DNA of 64,000 nucleotides from Saccharomonospora sp. NB11 (GTDB lineage Bacteria; Actinomycetota; Actinomycetes; Mycobacteriales; Pseudonocardiaceae): the NCBI RefSeq assembly GCF_015910535.1, contig NZ_JACBJG010000003.1:1-64000 (forward strand), given 5' to 3'. The position numbers were made by a program, and so were the translations under genes. Below the pieces are notes generated by a model, which ran no database searches, was not told the origin of the DNA, and was given only the letters and a program-made list of their open reading frames with translations. Numbering within the stretch: position 1 is the first letter of the stretch; every line of letters starts with the position of its first letter. Below are positions 48,399 to 56,917 of this stretch, in pieces.

Positions 48399-49937
48399 TC
48401 AGGCGGTCACCACCGCGTGGTGGTCGTCCGCGGCAGTGGTGGCCATGACGCTCTGGGCCGACCGCTGCTGGGCGATCTTGGCGCGGTTCTTGGTCGTCTC
48501 CGGCGCGATGCCGTTGACGTCCTCGGTGCTGAGCGCGTACGTGCCGATCACGTACGCCATGGCGTCGGCGTTGCGGTCGAGCGCGACCCGGTCGACGTTG
48601 CCGAGGTCGTCGCACGCCTGGTGGTAGCACGAGTCGTAGGCTTCACCGGCGGTGCCGCCCCACAGCTCGGCCTCCTCCTCGGTCTTGATGCCCTCGGCAC
48701 CCGTGAACAGACCACCGGCCGGGATGCCCACGGCGATGAACTCGCCGTAGTCGGAACGGCCGTCGAAGTCCTTCTCGCCGGTCGCGACGCCGACCTCGTT
48801 CTCGAGGTAGTCGACGAACGCCTGCTCGATCTGGGCCGAGCCGTACGGGCCGGGGCCCGAACCCTCCTGCGCGGAGTCGTCACCGTCGTACACGAAGTAG
48901 CCCGCGTTCGGCGAGCCGATCATGTCGAAGTTCAGGTACAGCGCGATGTCGAGCTGCTGCTCGAAGGTCAGCGAGTTGACGTAGTAGGTCGAGCCGACGA
49001 GACCGAACTCCTCGGCGCTCCACCACGCGAACCGCACCGCGTTGTTGACCTTCGGCTTCGACCCCATCGAGAGCGCGGTCTCCAACAGCGCCACCGAACC
49101 GGTGCCGTTGTCGTTGATGCCGGGGCCCGCCGGGTCGCTGTCGAGGTGCGCGCCCGCCATGACGACGTTGTCCTTGCGGCCGGTCTGGGTCTCGGCGATC
49201 ACGTTGTAGGTGGTGCGCTCCTCCATGAGGGCGCGCAGCTCCAGGGTGATCTCCTGACCGTCGAGCGCGGCCAGCGCCTCACCATCGGCCTGCGTGATGC
49301 CGCCGGCGGGCACGTAGTTGTCGTCGACCTCGCCGAGGGTGCCGTTGACCGGGCCGTCCTCGTTGTTGTAGACGAGCACAGCCGCGGCTCCCGCCTCGGC
49401 GGCGGCCAGGTTCTTCTCGGCGAAGGTGCACGAGCCACGCTGCACGAGCGCGATCGCACCGGTCACGTCGCCGTAGTCGGAGACCTCGCAGCCCGGGGTG
49501 TCGTCCGGCTCGATCGCGGCGATCGGCGCGGTGAGCCCACCCTCCTCGGTGGACGGGCTGTAGCTCATGATCGTCACGGGAATCTCGGCACCGTCGGCGA
49601 CGAGCTTCTCAGCCAGGGTCTCGGAGTAGTAGAACGGGAACTCCTGGCGCGTCACCTCGAACCCGGCCTGCTCCAGCTTCGTGGCGACGTACTCGGCCGA
49701 GGCGTCGTAGCCCGGGGTGCTCGCCGCGCGGGTGCCGTCGTTGGCGTCGGCGATCCGCTGCAAGGCGATGAGGTGCCGGTTCATCTTCTCGAGGCTGACC
49801 TGCTTGGTCAGCCGTTCGGGAAGCTTGGTGTCGGCCTTCGGCGCAGCGGCGGCCGTGCCGGCGGCACCGACCAGCGCCAGGCTGACGCACGCGGCCATGG
49901 CGACGGCGGGTCTCAACCTCGCACGCACAGATGACAT
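48399..49937 (-). CDS. Secreted M28-family aminopeptidase with PA domain
   Basis: A 512-residue exported zinc aminopeptidase. A Sec signal peptide ends near residue 32 (TAAAA). A protease-associated (PA) insertion domain spans about 140-235 (VQRGSCTFAEKNLAAAEAGA), and the M28 core carries the zinc ligands in MAGAHLDSDPAGPGINDNGT (about 250-269, His and Asp), WWSAEEFG (Glu pair about 296-303), FDMIG (Asp) and SCYHQACDD (His). The domain layout resembles actinobacterial aminopeptidase Y-like and SGAP-type enzymes. It starts at ATG 49937 behind GAAGGGG. It probably removes hydrophobic N-terminal residues from peptides outside the cell. Confidence 0.9.
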   Translation of the reverse strand: MSSVRARLRPAVAMAACVSLALVGAAGTAAAAPKADTKLPERLTKQVSLEKMNRHLIALQRIADANDGTRAASTPGYDASAEYVATKLEQAGFEVTRQEFPFYYSETLAEKLVADGAEIPVTIMSYSPSTEEGGLTAPIAAIEPDDTPGCEVSDYGDVTGAIALVQRGSCTFAEKNLAAAEAGAAAVLVYNNEDGPVNGTLGEVDDNYVPAGGITQADGEALAALDGQEITLELRALMEERTTYNVIAETQTGRKDNVVMAGAHLDSDPAGPGINDNGTGSVALLETALSMGSKPKVNNAVRFAWWSAEEFGLVGSTYYVNSLTFEQQLDIALYLNFDMIGSPNAGYFVYDGDDSAQEGSGPGPYGSAQIEQAFVDYLENEVGVATGEKDFDGRSDYGEFIAVGIPAGGLFTGAEGIKTEEEAELWGGTAGEAYDSCYHQACDDLGNVDRVALDRNADAMAYVIGTYALSTEDVNGIAPETTKNRAKIAQQRSAQSVMATTAADDHHAVVTA

Positions 49938-50054
49938 ATGCAATTCCCCTTCGTCACAGAGAATGGTCACTTTTATTCCTTCCGGGCGGAAAATCAAGGA
50001 CCGTTGGTAGGAACGTGGTCGGCCAGCGTCCGTACGGTGACATAGAGTCGACCC

Positions 50055-51029
50055 ATGCGCGCGATCATGATCCACGAATCGGGTGACCCTGACGTTCTTT
50101 CCTTGGCCGAGGTCGACGATCCGAGCGCGGGCCCGGGCGAGGTCGTGATCGATGTCGCGGCGACCGCATTGAATCGGGCCGACATTCTGCAGCGGCAGGG
50201 CCACTATCCGCCGCCTCCCGGCGCGAGCGACATCCTCGGTCTGGAGTGCTCGGGCACGATCGCCGAGGTCGGCGAAGGCGTCACCGACTGGCAGGTCGGC
50301 GACCACGTGTGCGCGTTGCTGGCCGGAGGTGGCTACGCGGAGAAGGTGGCCGTCCCCGCGGGCCAGTTGCTGCCCGTTCCCGGTGAGGTGGAGCTCGTGG
50401 CCGCCGCGGCGCTGCCCGAGGTGGCGTGCACGGTGTGGTCGAACCTCGTCATGACGGCCCGGCTGGCCGAGGGCGAGACGCTGCTCGTGCACGGCGGTGC
50501 CGGGGGTATCGGCACTCACGCCATCCAGGTCGGCAAGGCCCTCGGCGCGACGGTGGCCGTCACCGTGGGCTCCGACGACCGCGCCGAACGATGCCGTCAG
50601 CTCGGTGCCGATCTCGCCGTCAACTACCGCGAGCAGGACTTCGTGGAGGTCGTGAAGGCCGAGTTCGGCGGCGCCGACGTCATCCTCGACAACATGGGTG
50701 CCGCCTACCTGGACCGCAACGTCGACACGCTGACCGAGGGCGGCAGGCTCGTCGTCATCGGCATGCAGGGCGGCCGCAAGGGCGAGCTGAACCTCGCCAA
50801 GCTGCTCGGCAAGCGTGCCAGCGTCACCGCCACCGCCCTGCGCTCCCGGTCGCGGGAGCAGAAGGCGGAGATCGTCGCCGACGTGCGGGAGCACCTGTGG
50901 CCGCTGGTCGAGTCCGGTGTCGTGCAGCCGGTGATCGGCGAGGTCTTCCCGCTGTCCCGCGCGAACGACGCGCACCGGGCGCTCGAAGCGGGTGGCGTCC
51001 TCGGCAAGATCCTGCTGACCGTGCGCTGA
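50055..51029 (+). CDS. NAD(P)H:quinone oxidoreductase (zinc-free MDR family)
   Basis: A 324-residue medium-chain reductase of the PIG3/QOR type. It has the start RAIMIHESGDPDVLSL, the ALNRADILQRQGHYPPPPGA catalytic-region motif (about 38-57), and the NADPH-binding AGGIGTHAIQVGKALGATVA segment (about 154-173). There are no structural or catalytic zinc ligands. Together with the convergent class V aminotransferase gene, it mirrors M. tuberculosis Rv3777-Rv3778c. Confidence 0.87.
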   Translation: MRAIMIHESGDPDVLSLAEVDDPSAGPGEVVIDVAATALNRADILQRQGHYPPPPGASDILGLECSGTIAEVGEGVTDWQVGDHVCALLAGGGYAEKVAVPAGQLLPVPGEVELVAAAALPEVACTVWSNLVMTARLAEGETLLVHGGAGGIGTHAIQVGKALGATVAVTVGSDDRAERCRQLGADLAVNYREQDFVEVVKAEFGGADVILDNMGAAYLDRNVDTLTEGGRLVVIGMQGGRKGELNLAKLLGKRASVTATALRSRSREQKAEIVADVREHLWPLVESGVVQPVIGEVFPLSRANDAHRALEAGGVLGKILLTVR

Positions 51030-51041
51030 GCCGTTCCCCGG

Positions 51042-52244
51042 TCAGTCGCGCAGCTCCTCCAACGCACGCACGAGCTGATTGACCTCGAAGACGTTCGAGT
51101 AGTGCGCGAGCCCGATGCGTACGGCACCACCGACCTCGCCCACTCCGAGCGCGGCGAAGACCCCGGTGGTGCCCTCGTCGGCGAACGCGCACACGTTGCG
51201 CGACGCCAGATGTCGCACCACGTCGGCAGCCTTGCGTTCGGCGACCGTGAACGCGAGCGAAGGAATGCGGCGCGTGGCGCTGCCGATGACCATCACGTGC
51301 GGCAGGCCGTGGAGTTCCGTCGAGAGCTGCGCGAGCAGTCCCGCGTGGTACGACTTCGCGGAGCCCAACGACGTGAGCAGGCGTTCCCGGCGGGCACCCG
51401 AGGCGGCGTCGTCGAGCCCGGCGAGATAGTCCACCGACGCCACGACGCCCGCCAGCAGCGGGTACGCGTGCGGCCCGAGTTCCAGTCGTTCGGCACCCGT
51501 GGCCAGCGGGTCGAGCGCGCGGCGCGGGATCTGCTCCAGCAGATCGCGGTCACGGAAGACGAGGGCTCCCACGGCCGGGCCACCCCACGCCTGCGCGGAC
51601 AACACCACGACGTCCGCACCGAGCGCGTCGAGATCGAGCGGCACGAACGGAGCCGCGTAGGTCGCGTCCACGACCACGATCGCGCCCGCCTTCTTCGCGA
51701 TCTCCACGACCGTCGCCACGTCCGGGCGGGTGCCGACGGACCCGGAGGCGCACGTCAGCGACACCGCCTTCGTGCGCGGCCCCACGAGGTCCTCGTACTG
51801 CCAGGCGGGAAGCTCGCAGGTCTCGATGTCGATCTCGCCCCACTGCACCTTGCCGCCGACCCGCTTCATCGCCCGTTCCCACGGCGCGATGTTGGCCTGC
51901 TCGTCGAGTCGCGACAGCACCACCTCGTCGCCGAGCGTCCAGGTGTCCGACAATGCGTCCACCAGCCGGTCGAGCAGCACGGTGGCGCTGGAGCCGAGCA
52001 CCACGGTGTCGGGGTCCGCCCCGACGAGGTCGGCGATCGCGCGTCGCGCAGCCGCCACGATGCTCTCCGCGCGCTCGGAGGCCGGGAAGACGCCACCGGG
52101 CCCGGAGACGGGTGCCCGCATCGCCGTCGACACCGCCGACGCGACCTGTTCGGGCACCAACATTCCGGCCGAACCGTCGAAATGAATCCAGCCGTCACCC
52201 AAAGCGGGAAACAACCCACGTATCCGAGCGACGTCGAACGCCAT
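51042..52244 (-). CDS. Class V aminotransferase fold protein without the PLP lysine (Rv3778c-type)
   Basis: A 400-residue protein of the cysteine-desulfurase-like (class V aminotransferase) superfamily. Fold landmarks are GWIHFDGSAGMLVPEQVASA (about 18-37), VVLSRLDEQANIAPWERAMK (about 107-126) and VDATYAAPFVPLDLD. The segment that normally carries the PLP-binding Lys (S.HK..GP.G) reads VVLSAQAWGGPAVGALVF, so the lysine and the preceding His are absent. In my recollection the mycobacterial homologue Rv3778c shares this pattern. Ordinary PLP chemistry therefore is not expected. It converges with the oxidoreductase gene. Confidence 0.78.
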   Translation of the reverse strand: MAFDVARIRGLFPALGDGWIHFDGSAGMLVPEQVASAVSTAMRAPVSGPGGVFPASERAESIVAAARRAIADLVGADPDTVVLGSSATVLLDRLVDALSDTWTLGDEVVLSRLDEQANIAPWERAMKRVGGKVQWGEIDIETCELPAWQYEDLVGPRTKAVSLTCASGSVGTRPDVATVVEIAKKAGAIVVVDATYAAPFVPLDLDALGADVVVLSAQAWGGPAVGALVFRDRDLLEQIPRRALDPLATGAERLELGPHAYPLLAGVVASVDYLAGLDDAASGARRERLLTSLGSAKSYHAGLLAQLSTELHGLPHVMVIGSATRRIPSLAFTVAERKAADVVRHLASRNVCAFADEGTTGVFAALGVGEVGGAVRIGLAHYSNVFEVNQLVRALEELRD

Positions 52245-52374
52245 GCCGACACCGTACGGACCAGTAATTTCGCAGCGCGTTCGGGGTTGGCGTCGAGCAG
52301 GTCGGGCCCCCTGGCGACGCCACTATCCTGGGAGGGGCAGCGAGGGCGTCGCGAACAACCTCAGGATGGAGCCC

Positions 52375-52929
52375 ATGACGGAGCCGAACGCACACAACAG
52401 CCAGCCGGACAACGCGCAGCACGTCGTGGTGGTCGGACCCGACGGATCGCCGGTGGGTGCGGCCCGGATCGACGCCGATCAGGAGCGGACCGAGTCGGTC
52501 GGCGACATGGTGGAGGAACCCGCCAAGGTCATGCGGATCGGCACCATGATCAAGCAGTTGCTGGAGGAGGTGCGCGCCGCACCGCTCGACGACGCCAGCC
52601 GCAACCGGCTCCGCGAGATCCACGCGACCTCGATCAAGGAGCTGGAGCAGGCACTGGCGCCCGAGTTGCAGGAGGAGCTGGAACGCCTCGTCGCGCCCTT
52701 CACCGACGACAGCACGCCGTCCGACGCCGAGTTGCGCATCGCGCAGGCACAGTTGGTCGGCTGGCTCGAAGGCCTGTTCCACGGCATCCAGACCGCCCTG
52801 TTCGCGCAGCAGATGGCGGCCCGGGTGCAGTTGGAGCAGATGCGGCGGGGTCTGCCGCAGGGCGGTCACGGCCACAGCCACGGCGACTCCCACAGTCCGA
52901 GCCTGGGCAGCACCGGCCAGTACCTCTGA
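52375..52929 (+). CDS. bpa: Bacterial proteasome activator Bpa (PafE)
   Basis: A 184-residue helical-bundle protein like mycobacterial Bpa/PafE (Rv3780). The conserved core runs from EEPAKVMRIGTMIKQLLEEV (about 43-62) through DDASRNRLREIHATSIKELE to ELRIAQAQLVGWLEGLFHGI (about 121-140). The tail is His/Gly-rich and ends in GQYL, the C-terminal motif that docks into the 20S proteasome rings. It forms a ring that delivers disordered proteins to the proteasome without ATP. ATG 52375 is chosen; an ATG nine bases upstream is possible. It precedes the inserted pse gene cluster. Confidence 0.9.
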   Translation: MTEPNAHNSQPDNAQHVVVVGPDGSPVGAARIDADQERTESVGDMVEEPAKVMRIGTMIKQLLEEVRAAPLDDASRNRLREIHATSIKELEQALAPELQEELERLVAPFTDDSTPSDAELRIAQAQLVGWLEGLFHGIQTALFAQQMAARVQLEQMRRGLPQGGHGHSHGDSHSPSLGSTGQYL

Positions 52930-52937
52930 CGCCGAGA

Positions 52938-52976
52938 ACACGAGGGTCGTCCCGAAGGGGCGGCCCTCTTCTCGTG
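52938..52976. terminator. Hairpin between bpa and the pseG operon
   Basis: AGGGTCGTCCC / GGGCGGCCCT (one mismatch) with outer CACGAG/CTCGTG pairs lies between the two converging genes. Confidence 0.6.
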
Positions 52977-52986
52977 TGCGCCGACG

Positions 52987-54006
52987 TCACCCGGCCCTGC
53001 TGCTCACCAGCCTCGCGGCCTCGTCGAGCACGCGCGCCGCGCCGAGGCCGTCCACGGCTGCGGCGGCGGCCGAAGCCATCGCCCGACGCCGTCGAGCGTC
53101 GCTGAGCAGGTCCGCCAGCACGGCCGACGCCGTGTCGGAGGCGTCGAGCTCCTGCGCCCGGCCGAGTCCCACGGCGAGCCCCTGTTCCACGGCGGCGTGG
53201 TAGCCGGCCTCCTGGTTGTCCACGAGCAACACGAGCGCCGTCGGAACCCCGATGCAACACGCCTCCAACAGCGTGACTCCCGCCGCGCTCACCACGAGGT
53301 CTGCCCCAGCCAGCCGCTCCGGAAGCCGGGTGTCCGGTGTGGACACCGAGAAGCGCTGTCCCTCGCCGGGTTCGGGAACCTCGGGGTCACCGTGCGCCAC
53401 GACCTCGGCCTCGAACGGCCGACCGGTGTCCCGCAACACCCGCAGCACTCGCGTGACCTCCTCCCGCCACACCGCCGCGCCACCGAGCACCACCACGACA
53501 CGAGGCACGTCGGCGTCCTCGTGCGACTCGGCCCGACGCCGCCTGGCCTGCCGTACCTGCTCGCGCAACGGGGCGTGGCGCGCGCCGCGCAGCACCACGG
53601 GGGACCCGTCGTCCGGGCGGGGCAGGTCGTGGAGCTCCGACTCCACGACGACGTCGGCCTGCCTGCGACCGAACGTGCGGCTCTCCAGCGACACCAGCAC
53701 CACGCCGTCGGCGGCGAGTGCGGCCCGCTGCTCAGCGATCCCGTAGTGGTCCACCAGCACGACGTCGGCCCCGACGGTCCGCGCGAGCGCCGGGAGCGCG
53801 CCGTCGTCACCCGGGTCGGTGGGAGGCACCACCACGACCCCGAGCGCGGCGAACTGTTCGGCAAACCAGTCGGCCCCCGTCAGACTGCCCGAGAACGTCA
53901 CGCGCCAGCCTCGGGCGCTCGCCTCCTCGGCGAAGGCCACCATCCGCGACACGTGCCCGACGCCGATCGTCGGCGAGGCGTCGGCCCGCAACAGCAGATG
54001 TGTCAT
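52987..54006 (-). CDS. pseG: PseG-type UDP-sugar hydrolase (pseudaminic acid pathway)
   Basis: A 339-residue GT-B-fold nucleotide-sugar hydrolase. The N-terminus LLLRADASPTIGVGHVSRMV (about residues 4-23) holds the catalytic His of the GxGHxxR motif. The C-terminal domain has DLVVSAAGVTLLEACCIGVP (about 241-260) and LVDNQEAGYHAAVEQG, typical of PseG. It removes UDP from the bis-acetamido-trideoxy-altrose to give the free sugar for PseI. The gene starts inside the stop of the cytidylyltransferase gene (ATGA overlap). Confidence 0.85.
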   Translation of the reverse strand: MTHLLLRADASPTIGVGHVSRMVAFAEEASARGWRVTFSGSLTGADWFAEQFAALGVVVVPPTDPGDDGALPALARTVGADVVLVDHYGIAEQRAALAADGVVLVSLESRTFGRRQADVVVESELHDLPRPDDGSPVVLRGARHAPLREQVRQARRRRAESHEDADVPRVVVVLGGAAVWREEVTRVLRVLRDTGRPFEAEVVAHGDPEVPEPGEGQRFSVSTPDTRLPERLAGADLVVSAAGVTLLEACCIGVPTALVLLVDNQEAGYHAAVEQGLAVGLGRAQELDASDTASAVLADLLSDARRRRAMASAAAAAVDGLGAARVLDEAARLVSSRAG

Positions 54007-54752
54007 GCCACGACCTCCTTCTGCTCGACGTGCGCGTTCAACGCCACGAGATCCGGGCGGGCACGCAGCAGCGCCACCACGTCCCGCCACGCGAACGGAC
54101 CGTCGCCGTGTCGTCGGGACAGCTCGCGCACGAGCGCGTCGAGCAACGCCCAGTCGTCCTCGGTGTCGAGGGTGACGCGCAGGTCGTCGGCCCTCGGGGC
54201 CACCACCACACCGGCACAGGCGTAGGTCTCGACGTCGTGTGCCACGCCGTAGGTGACGTGCTCGCGGTGCGGGCCCTCCGGCTGCCGCGCCTGGTCCACG
54301 AGCACCGGCGTGCGCACGAGTTCGGCGTCGAAACCGCGTGGCAACGTGCGCAGCAGCGTCGTGCTCACGTAGTCGAGTTCCGGCTGCGCCCGCCACATCC
54401 CGACGACCTGCGCCAACACCGCGGGATCGTGCAGGGGGCAGTCGGCGGTCAGCCGCACCACCGCGTCGGCCGGGTGTCGCTCGCACGCCACCAGGAACCG
54501 CGCGAGCACGTCGTCGAGCGGACCGCGCACCACGTCCACCCCGTGACGACGGGCCTCCTCGTCGACGGCGTCGTCGTCGGCCTGCTCGGAGGTGGCGACC
54601 ACCACACCGTCCACCCCGCGCGTCGCGCGAGCGGCGCGGATCACCCACCCCAGCACGGAAAGTTCGCCCAGCGTGCGGAGCACCTTGCCCGGCAGACGGC
54701 TCGACGAGGCCCGCGCCTGGATCACGACGTTCACGGTCGGCGACGACGACAT
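54003..54752 (-). CDS. pseF: SpsF/PseF-type CMP-nonulosonate cytidylyltransferase
   Basis: A 249-residue nucleotidyltransferase of the SpsF family. The N-terminal VIQARASSSRLPGKVLRTLG (about 7-26) is the nucleotide-binding motif RxxSxRLPGK. RLTADCPLHDPAVLAQVVGM (about 95-114) holds the metal-binding Asp, and DLRVTLDTEDDWALLDALV lies near the C-terminus. In this setting it should activate pseudaminic acid as CMP-Pse. SpsF-type enzymes are not the usual NeuA-like PseF, so the assignment rests on neighbours. ATG 54752 is the start; it is divergent from pseB, with 48 bases between. Confidence 0.8.
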   Translation of the reverse strand: MSSSPTVNVVIQARASSSRLPGKVLRTLGELSVLGWVIRAARATRGVDGVVVATSEQADDDAVDEEARRHGVDVVRGPLDDVLARFLVACERHPADAVVRLTADCPLHDPAVLAQVVGMWRAQPELDYVSTTLLRTLPRGFDAELVRTPVLVDQARQPEGPHREHVTYGVAHDVETYACAGVVVAPRADDLRVTLDTEDDWALLDALVRELSRRHGDGPFAWRDVVALLRARPDLVALNAHVEQKEVVA

Positions 54753-54800
54753 GAGTGACATGATGTCGGTCGGCAACATCGCAACATCGCGGAGGTAGGG

Positions 54801-55784
54801 ATGGCCGAGCTCGACGGGTCCAGCATCTTGCTCACCGGAGGAACGGGCTCGTTCGGCAAGGCGTTCATCGACTACGCCCTCACCGAACTGAACCCCCGTC
54901 GGCTCGTGGTGCTCTCGCGGGACGAACTGAAGCAGTACGAGGTGCGGCAGAAGTTCGGCGACGACCCCCGGCTGCGGTGGTTCATCGGCGACATCCGCGA
55001 CCGGCGCAGGCTGGAACGCGCCATGCACGGCGTCGACTACGTCGTCCACGCCGCCGCGTTGAAGCAGGTCGACACCGGCGAGTACAACCCGTTCGAATTC
55101 GTCCAGACCAATGTCGTCGGATCGCAGAACGTCATCGAGGCGGCCATCGACACGGGTGTGAAGAAGGTCGTCGCGTTGTCCACCGACAAGGCGTCGAGCC
55201 CCATCAACCTCTACGGCGCCACGAAGCTCTGCGCCGACCGCATGTTCATCAGCGCCAACCACTACGCCGCCGCGCATCCCGCCCGGTTCGCCGTGGTGCG
55301 CTACGGCAACGTGATGGCCTCGCGCGGCAGCGTGATCCCGTTCTTCCGCTCGCTGGCGGAGCGGGGCGAGTCGCTGCCGATCACGCACAAGGAGATGACC
55401 CGTTTCTGGATCACCCTGCCGCAGGCGGTGAAGTTCGTGGTCGACTCCTTCGACCTCATGAAGGGCGGTGAGCTGTACGTGCCGCGTATCCCCAGCATGC
55501 GCCTGGTCGACCTCGCCCAGGCCATCGCCCCGGGAAGCCCGATGCACGAAGTCGGCATCCGCCCCGGCGAGAAGCTGCACGAGGAGATGATCGCCCCCGA
55601 CGACTCGCGCCGGACGATCCGGCTCGGCGACCGCTACGTCGTGCAGCCGCACATCGCTGGCTGGGGTTACGAGCCGCCCGCGGACGGCGAACCGGTGCCC
55701 GAGGGCTTCTCCTACCGGTCCGACACCAACGACCTCTGGCTGTCCACCGACGACATCAAGGAACTGATCGCCGCGCATGAGTGA
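54801..55784 (+). CDS. pseB: UDP-GlcNAc 4,6-dehydratase (inverting) PseB
   Basis: A 327-residue extended short-chain dehydrogenase and first enzyme of pseudaminic acid synthesis. It has the NADP motif LLTGGTGSFGKAFIDYALTE (about 10-29), AAALKQVDTGEYNPFEFVQT (about 89-108), and the catalytic segment STDKASSPINLYGATKLCAD (about 129-148), where the Asp-Lys pair and YxxxK mark PseB/FlaA1-type enzymes. Start at ATG 54801 directly behind GGAGGTAGGG. The stop overlaps pseC by 8 bases. Confidence 0.93.
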   Translation: MAELDGSSILLTGGTGSFGKAFIDYALTELNPRRLVVLSRDELKQYEVRQKFGDDPRLRWFIGDIRDRRRLERAMHGVDYVVHAAALKQVDTGEYNPFEFVQTNVVGSQNVIEAAIDTGVKKVVALSTDKASSPINLYGATKLCADRMFISANHYAAAHPARFAVVRYGNVMASRGSVIPFFRSLAERGESLPITHKEMTRFWITLPQAVKFVVDSFDLMKGGELYVPRIPSMRLVDLAQAIAPGSPMHEVGIRPGEKLHEEMIAPDDSRRTIRLGDRYVVQPHIAGWGYEPPADGEPVPEGFSYRSDTNDLWLSTDDIKELIAAHE

Positions 55785-56913
55785 CTTCCTGCCCTACGGC
55801 CGACAGTCGGTCACCGACGAGGACATCGCCGCCGTCGCCGAGGTGTTGCGCGGCGACTGGCTGACCACCGGCCCGGCGGTCACCCGCTTCGAGGCCGACC
55901 TCGCCGAGCACACCGGCGGCACCCCGGCCGTGGCCGTCACCTCCGGCACGGCCGCGCTGCACGTCGCCTACGCCGCCGCCGGGATCGGTCCCGGCGACGA
56001 GGTGGTGACCAGCCCGCTCACCTTCGTCGCCACGGCCTCCACGGCCGCCCTCCACGGCGCGACGGTGGTGTTCGCCGACGTCGAACCCGACACCGGGAAC
56101 CTCGATCCCGCCGCCGCCCGCGCGGCCGTCACCGACCGCACGAAGGTCGTCGCCGCCGTCGACTACGCGGGACACCCTGCCGAACTCGACGCCCTGCACG
56201 AGGTCGCCGATACCGCCGGTGCGTTGCTGCTGGAGGACGCGGCCCACTCCATCGGCGGCAGGTGGAAGGGCAGGCCCGTCGGCTCGCTGGCCGATCTGAC
56301 CACGTTCTCGTTCTTCGCCACCAAGAACCTCACCACCGCCGAGGGCGGCGCGGTGGTGAGCCCGGTGCCCGAGCTGGTGGACCGCGCCCGCGCGTTCCGC
56401 AACCACGGCCTCGTGCGCGACCGCGACCGCCAGCGCCACCCCGACGAGGGGGCGTGGCACCAGGAGGTGCACGCGTTCGGCCTGAACTACCGGCTCCCCG
56501 ACGTGCTGTGTGCGCTGGGGTCCAGCCAGCTTCGTCGCCTCGCCGCGTTCAAGCGGCGCCGGGCCGAACTGCACGCGCGATACGACGAGGGGCTGCGCGA
56601 CGTCGCCGGTGTGCTCACGCCGGTGTGCCGTGCCGACGCCGACCCGCTGTGGCACCTCTACCCGCTGCGCGTGCTCGACGGCCGACGCAGGGAGTTGTTC
56701 GACCACCTGCGGGCCCAGGGCATCGGCGTGCAGGTCAACTACATCCCCGCCTACTGGCACCCCGTGTTCGAGGACCTCGGGTATCGGCGCGGACTGTGTC
56801 CGAACGCGGAGGCGTACTACGCCCAGGAGATCTCGCTGCCGCTGTTCGCCGATCTCACCGATGCCGACGCCGATCGCGTGATCGACGCCGTGCGTTCGTT
56901 CTTCGGCGTCTGA
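55777..56913 (+). CDS. pseC: PseC-type PLP aminotransferase
   Basis: A 378-residue DegT/DnrJ/EryC1 aminotransferase making UDP-4-amino-4,6-dideoxy-AltNAc. Key parts: LPYGRQSVTDEDIAAVAEVL (about 5-24), VAVTSGTAALHVAYAAAGIG (about 51-70), the LLLEDAAHSIGGRWKG segment (about 150-165) and the PLP lysine in TTFSFFATKNLTTAEGGAV (about 175-193). FGLNYRLPDVLCALGSSQL and YIPAYWHPVFEDLGYRRG fit PseC specifically. It is coupled to pseB and converges with pseI with a 4-base gap. Confidence 0.92.
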   Translation: MSDFLPYGRQSVTDEDIAAVAEVLRGDWLTTGPAVTRFEADLAEHTGGTPAVAVTSGTAALHVAYAAAGIGPGDEVVTSPLTFVATASTAALHGATVVFADVEPDTGNLDPAAARAAVTDRTKVVAAVDYAGHPAELDALHEVADTAGALLLEDAAHSIGGRWKGRPVGSLADLTTFSFFATKNLTTAEGGAVVSPVPELVDRARAFRNHGLVRDRDRQRHPDEGAWHQEVHAFGLNYRLPDVLCALGSSQLRRLAAFKRRRAELHARYDEGLRDVAGVLTPVCRADADPLWHLYPLRVLDGRRRELFDHLRAQGIGVQVNYIPAYWHPVFEDLGYRRGLCPNAEAYYAQEISLPLFADLTDADADRVIDAVRSFFGV

Positions 56914-56917
56914 GGCC

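Noticed and set aside
52987-54648. 553-codon minus-strand frame extending upstream of pseG
   Set aside because: The part beyond 54006 is out of frame with the cytidylyltransferase gene, which has clear motifs; only the pseG part is real.
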